DNA of 44,196 nucleotides, taken from Edwardsiella piscicida. GTDB taxonomy: Bacteria; Pseudomonadota; Gammaproteobacteria; Enterobacterales; Enterobacteriaceae. Under the pieces are notes generated by a model. That model had not been told where the DNA came from and made no database searches. It worked only from the letters and a program-made list of their open reading frames with translations. Below are positions 42,967-44,196 of this stretch, one piece after another; within the stretch, counting starts at the first letter, position 1; every line of letters begins with the position of its first letter. Made by a program: the position numbers and the translations under genes. Location of the stretch: the NCBI RefSeq assembly GCF_001896205.1, contig NZ_MPNU01000001.1, forward strand, positions 3,378,415 through 3,422,610, read 5' to 3'.

Positions 42967-44196
42967 TCAGAAGCTATAGCGTATTCCCAGCCCACCCTCA
43001 CCATCTGTCGTAAACTTCCCGTCAAAACTGCTGCTCAGCCTCAGCTGTACGCGCAGGTTTTCCGTCACGCTGCCGTCAACGCCCACGGTGGCGATATAGC
43101 GATCGGCGCGCTCCGCGTTATAGCGCCTTGCCTTCCAATTATCCGTAAGCGTAATGCCCGGCATCTCATTCAGCGTGATATTCCGGAAGAGCCCGGATTT
43201 AATCGACAGGGGCCCAAAATCCTTCTCTATCATCACGCCGGCCTTCAGCCATAGCGCGCCCCCCGCATGCATTTCTGCCGACCGCGCATTGCCCTGCAGA
43301 TGATTGCCATCGATACGGGCCCCGTTCACCGACACCGAGGGCGTGATAGCGATATCGGCGTCGTTAAAGGATATCCTCCAGCCGAGCCGGGCCCCGGCGG
43401 TGGCAATATGGCTCTTCACGTTTCCAGACAGATCACTCAGCTCACCCTGAACGGAAAATCGCTCAGACAGCCGTTGGTATCCCACGGAGCCATCCACAAA
43501 CAGGCCTGATGCCAATGTCTGGCCTGCAAAAAGGCTGACGCCCCACAGTCTGTAATCATCGCGGAACCCCGTAGCGCGGCTGTCGCCGTCGTATAGCGCC
43601 AGCGCGGTACCCCAGAATTCACCTGCGTCACCGTGCTTTCTGAAACCGAAATCCAGGCCGTTCTGCTTCACGGTATAAGCGTCATAACCACCGTGGCTGT
43701 AGCCCGTCATGGCCCATGCCCCGCTCTGCGCATCCGTGTAATCAATAATCTGTTCCCAATTATCCACGTGATCACTGAGGAGATATTCTCGGGCGGCAAA
43801 CAGACTCCGCGCCTGTTTCAGCAGCGCCGTATTATCCTGTTTCCTGAACAGATGCTCCCCATTAACAGACGTGCTGGTATTGCCCGACGACGAGCCGCCC
43901 GCGCCGCTGCCCGACGATGAACCACCCGCACCGCTGCCCGACGACGGATCCCCCGCGCCGCTGCCCGACGATGAGCCGCCCGCACCGCTGCCCGACGATG
44001 AGCCGCCTGTATCGCTGCCCGATGATGAATCCCCCGCACCGCTGCCCGACGGCGAACCGCCCACGCCGCTGCCCGACGATGAGCCGCCCGCGCCGCTGCC
44101 CGACGATGAACCGCCCGCGCCGCTGCCCGACGACGAGCCGCCCGCACCGCTGCCCGACGGCGAATCGCCCACGCCGCTGCCCGACGATGAGCCGCC
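42967..44196 (-). CDS. Autotransporter (type Va) C-terminal part with Gly/Ser-rich repeat linker; 5' end outside window
   Basis: Open from the window's right edge to the TGA at 42967 (409 residues seen). Residues near the edge are a Gly-Ser-rich repeat of nine residues (GSGAGGSSS type). After a short spacer (NGEHLFRKQDNTALL) comes an autotransporter beta-barrel domain of about 280 residues: AWAMTGYSHGGYDAYTVKQNGLDFGF, FWGTALALYDGDSRA, GLFVDGSVGYQRLSERFSV, NVKSHIATAGARLGWRI, and a final strand ending RYSF, the aromatic C-terminus used by the outer-membrane assembly machinery. The barrel inserts in the outer membrane and exposes the upstream passenger, which is outside this window. Confidence 0.87.
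   Translation of the reverse strand, partial: GGSSSGSGVGDSPSGSGAGGSSSGSGAGGSSSGSGAGGSSSGSGVGGSPSGSGAGDSSSGSDTGGSSSGSGAGGSSSGSGAGDPSSGSGAGGSSSGSGAGGSSSGNTSTSVNGEHLFRKQDNTALLKQARSLFAAREYLLSDHVDNWEQIIDYTDAQSGAWAMTGYSHGGYDAYTVKQNGLDFGFRKHGDAGEFWGTALALYDGDSRATGFRDDYRLWGVSLFAGQTLASGLFVDGSVGYQRLSERFSVQGELSDLSGNVKSHIATAGARLGWRISFNDADIAITPSVSVNGARIDGNHLQGNARSAEMHAGGALWLKAGVMIEKDFGPLSIKSGLFRNITLNEMPGITLTDNWKARRYNAERADRYIATVGVDGSVTENLRVQLRLSSSFDGKFTTDGEGGLGIRYSF
43889..44196. repeat. 27-bp coding tandem repeat in autotransporter
   Basis: Eleven full 27-bp units (43889-44185) and an 11-bp partial unit at the window edge; each contains the core CCGCTGCCCGA. Units vary at a few positions, encoding Gly-Ser-Ala nonapeptides with occasional Pro, Asp, Thr or Val. 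Length is a multiple of three, so copy-number change alters linker length without frameshift. Confidence 0.93.

Overview
The window reads as chromosome of a GC-rich member of the Enterobacterales. The best guess is Hafniaceae, probably Edwardsiella. This rests on close likeness to E. coli SpeF/PotE/CadA, YpdAB/YhjX and the yia-sgb genes, on strong Shine-Dalgarno sites, and on acid-stress decarboxylases for both ornithine and lysine. The genus is inference. No rRNA, tRNA, CRISPR, integrase or transposase was recognised.

Layout. (1) 1-4331: acid-stress/polyamine operon speF(partial)-potE-cadA. It is followed by a 504-bp gap with several strong hairpins and an intrinsic terminator. (2) 4836-5477: an RpiB/LacA-type sugar-phosphate isomerase. 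(3) 5562-9331: the pyruvate-sensing circuit yhjX-ypdB-ypdA, with a tandem YpdB-type box between target and regulator genes. (4) 9418-13555: a fructose/ribose-type ABC importer with a GH4 glycosidase. Then come an unrecognised 139-aa protein, a secreted 2H phosphoesterase and a LacI regulator. (5) 16651-20334: an ExuT-like MFS carrier broken by a frameshift in a T7 run, followed by a GH31 glycosidase. A second MFS carrier converges on it. (6) 21685-24549: sparse DNA with small ORFs, a possible outer-membrane-protein remnant and a Na+/H+-antiporter-like gene with a TrkA-N domain.

(7) 24562-38137: a 13.5-kb catabolic module bounded by a perfect 77-bp direct repeat. One copy is the 3' end of yiaJ and the other is a stranded copy just after the antiporter gene. 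The module has the E. coli order yiaK-yiaMNO-lyxK-sgbH-sgbU-sgbE under an IclR regulator (YiaJ). It lacks yiaL, and four genes sit between regulator and yiaK: a complete ABC sugar importer and an SMP-30 lactonase. (8) 38140-41429: a LacI regulator divergent from an ascorbate-family PTS (IIA-IIB-IIC), with two near-identical palindromic operators between them. (9) 41567-44196: an AT-richer orphan beta-helix (tailspike-like) protein and the C-terminal part of an autotransporter with a 27-bp coding repeat array.

How it fits together. Regions 7 and 8 look like one expanded vitamin-C degradation locus. Ascorbate enters by PTS, diketogulonate by TRAP, and an unknown, possibly lactone, substrate by ABC. 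YiaK, LyxK and the sgbHUE products carry keto-gulonates to D-xylulose-5-phosphate. The lactonase suggests a direct route from dehydroascorbate to 2,3-diketogulonate. That last step is hypothesis.
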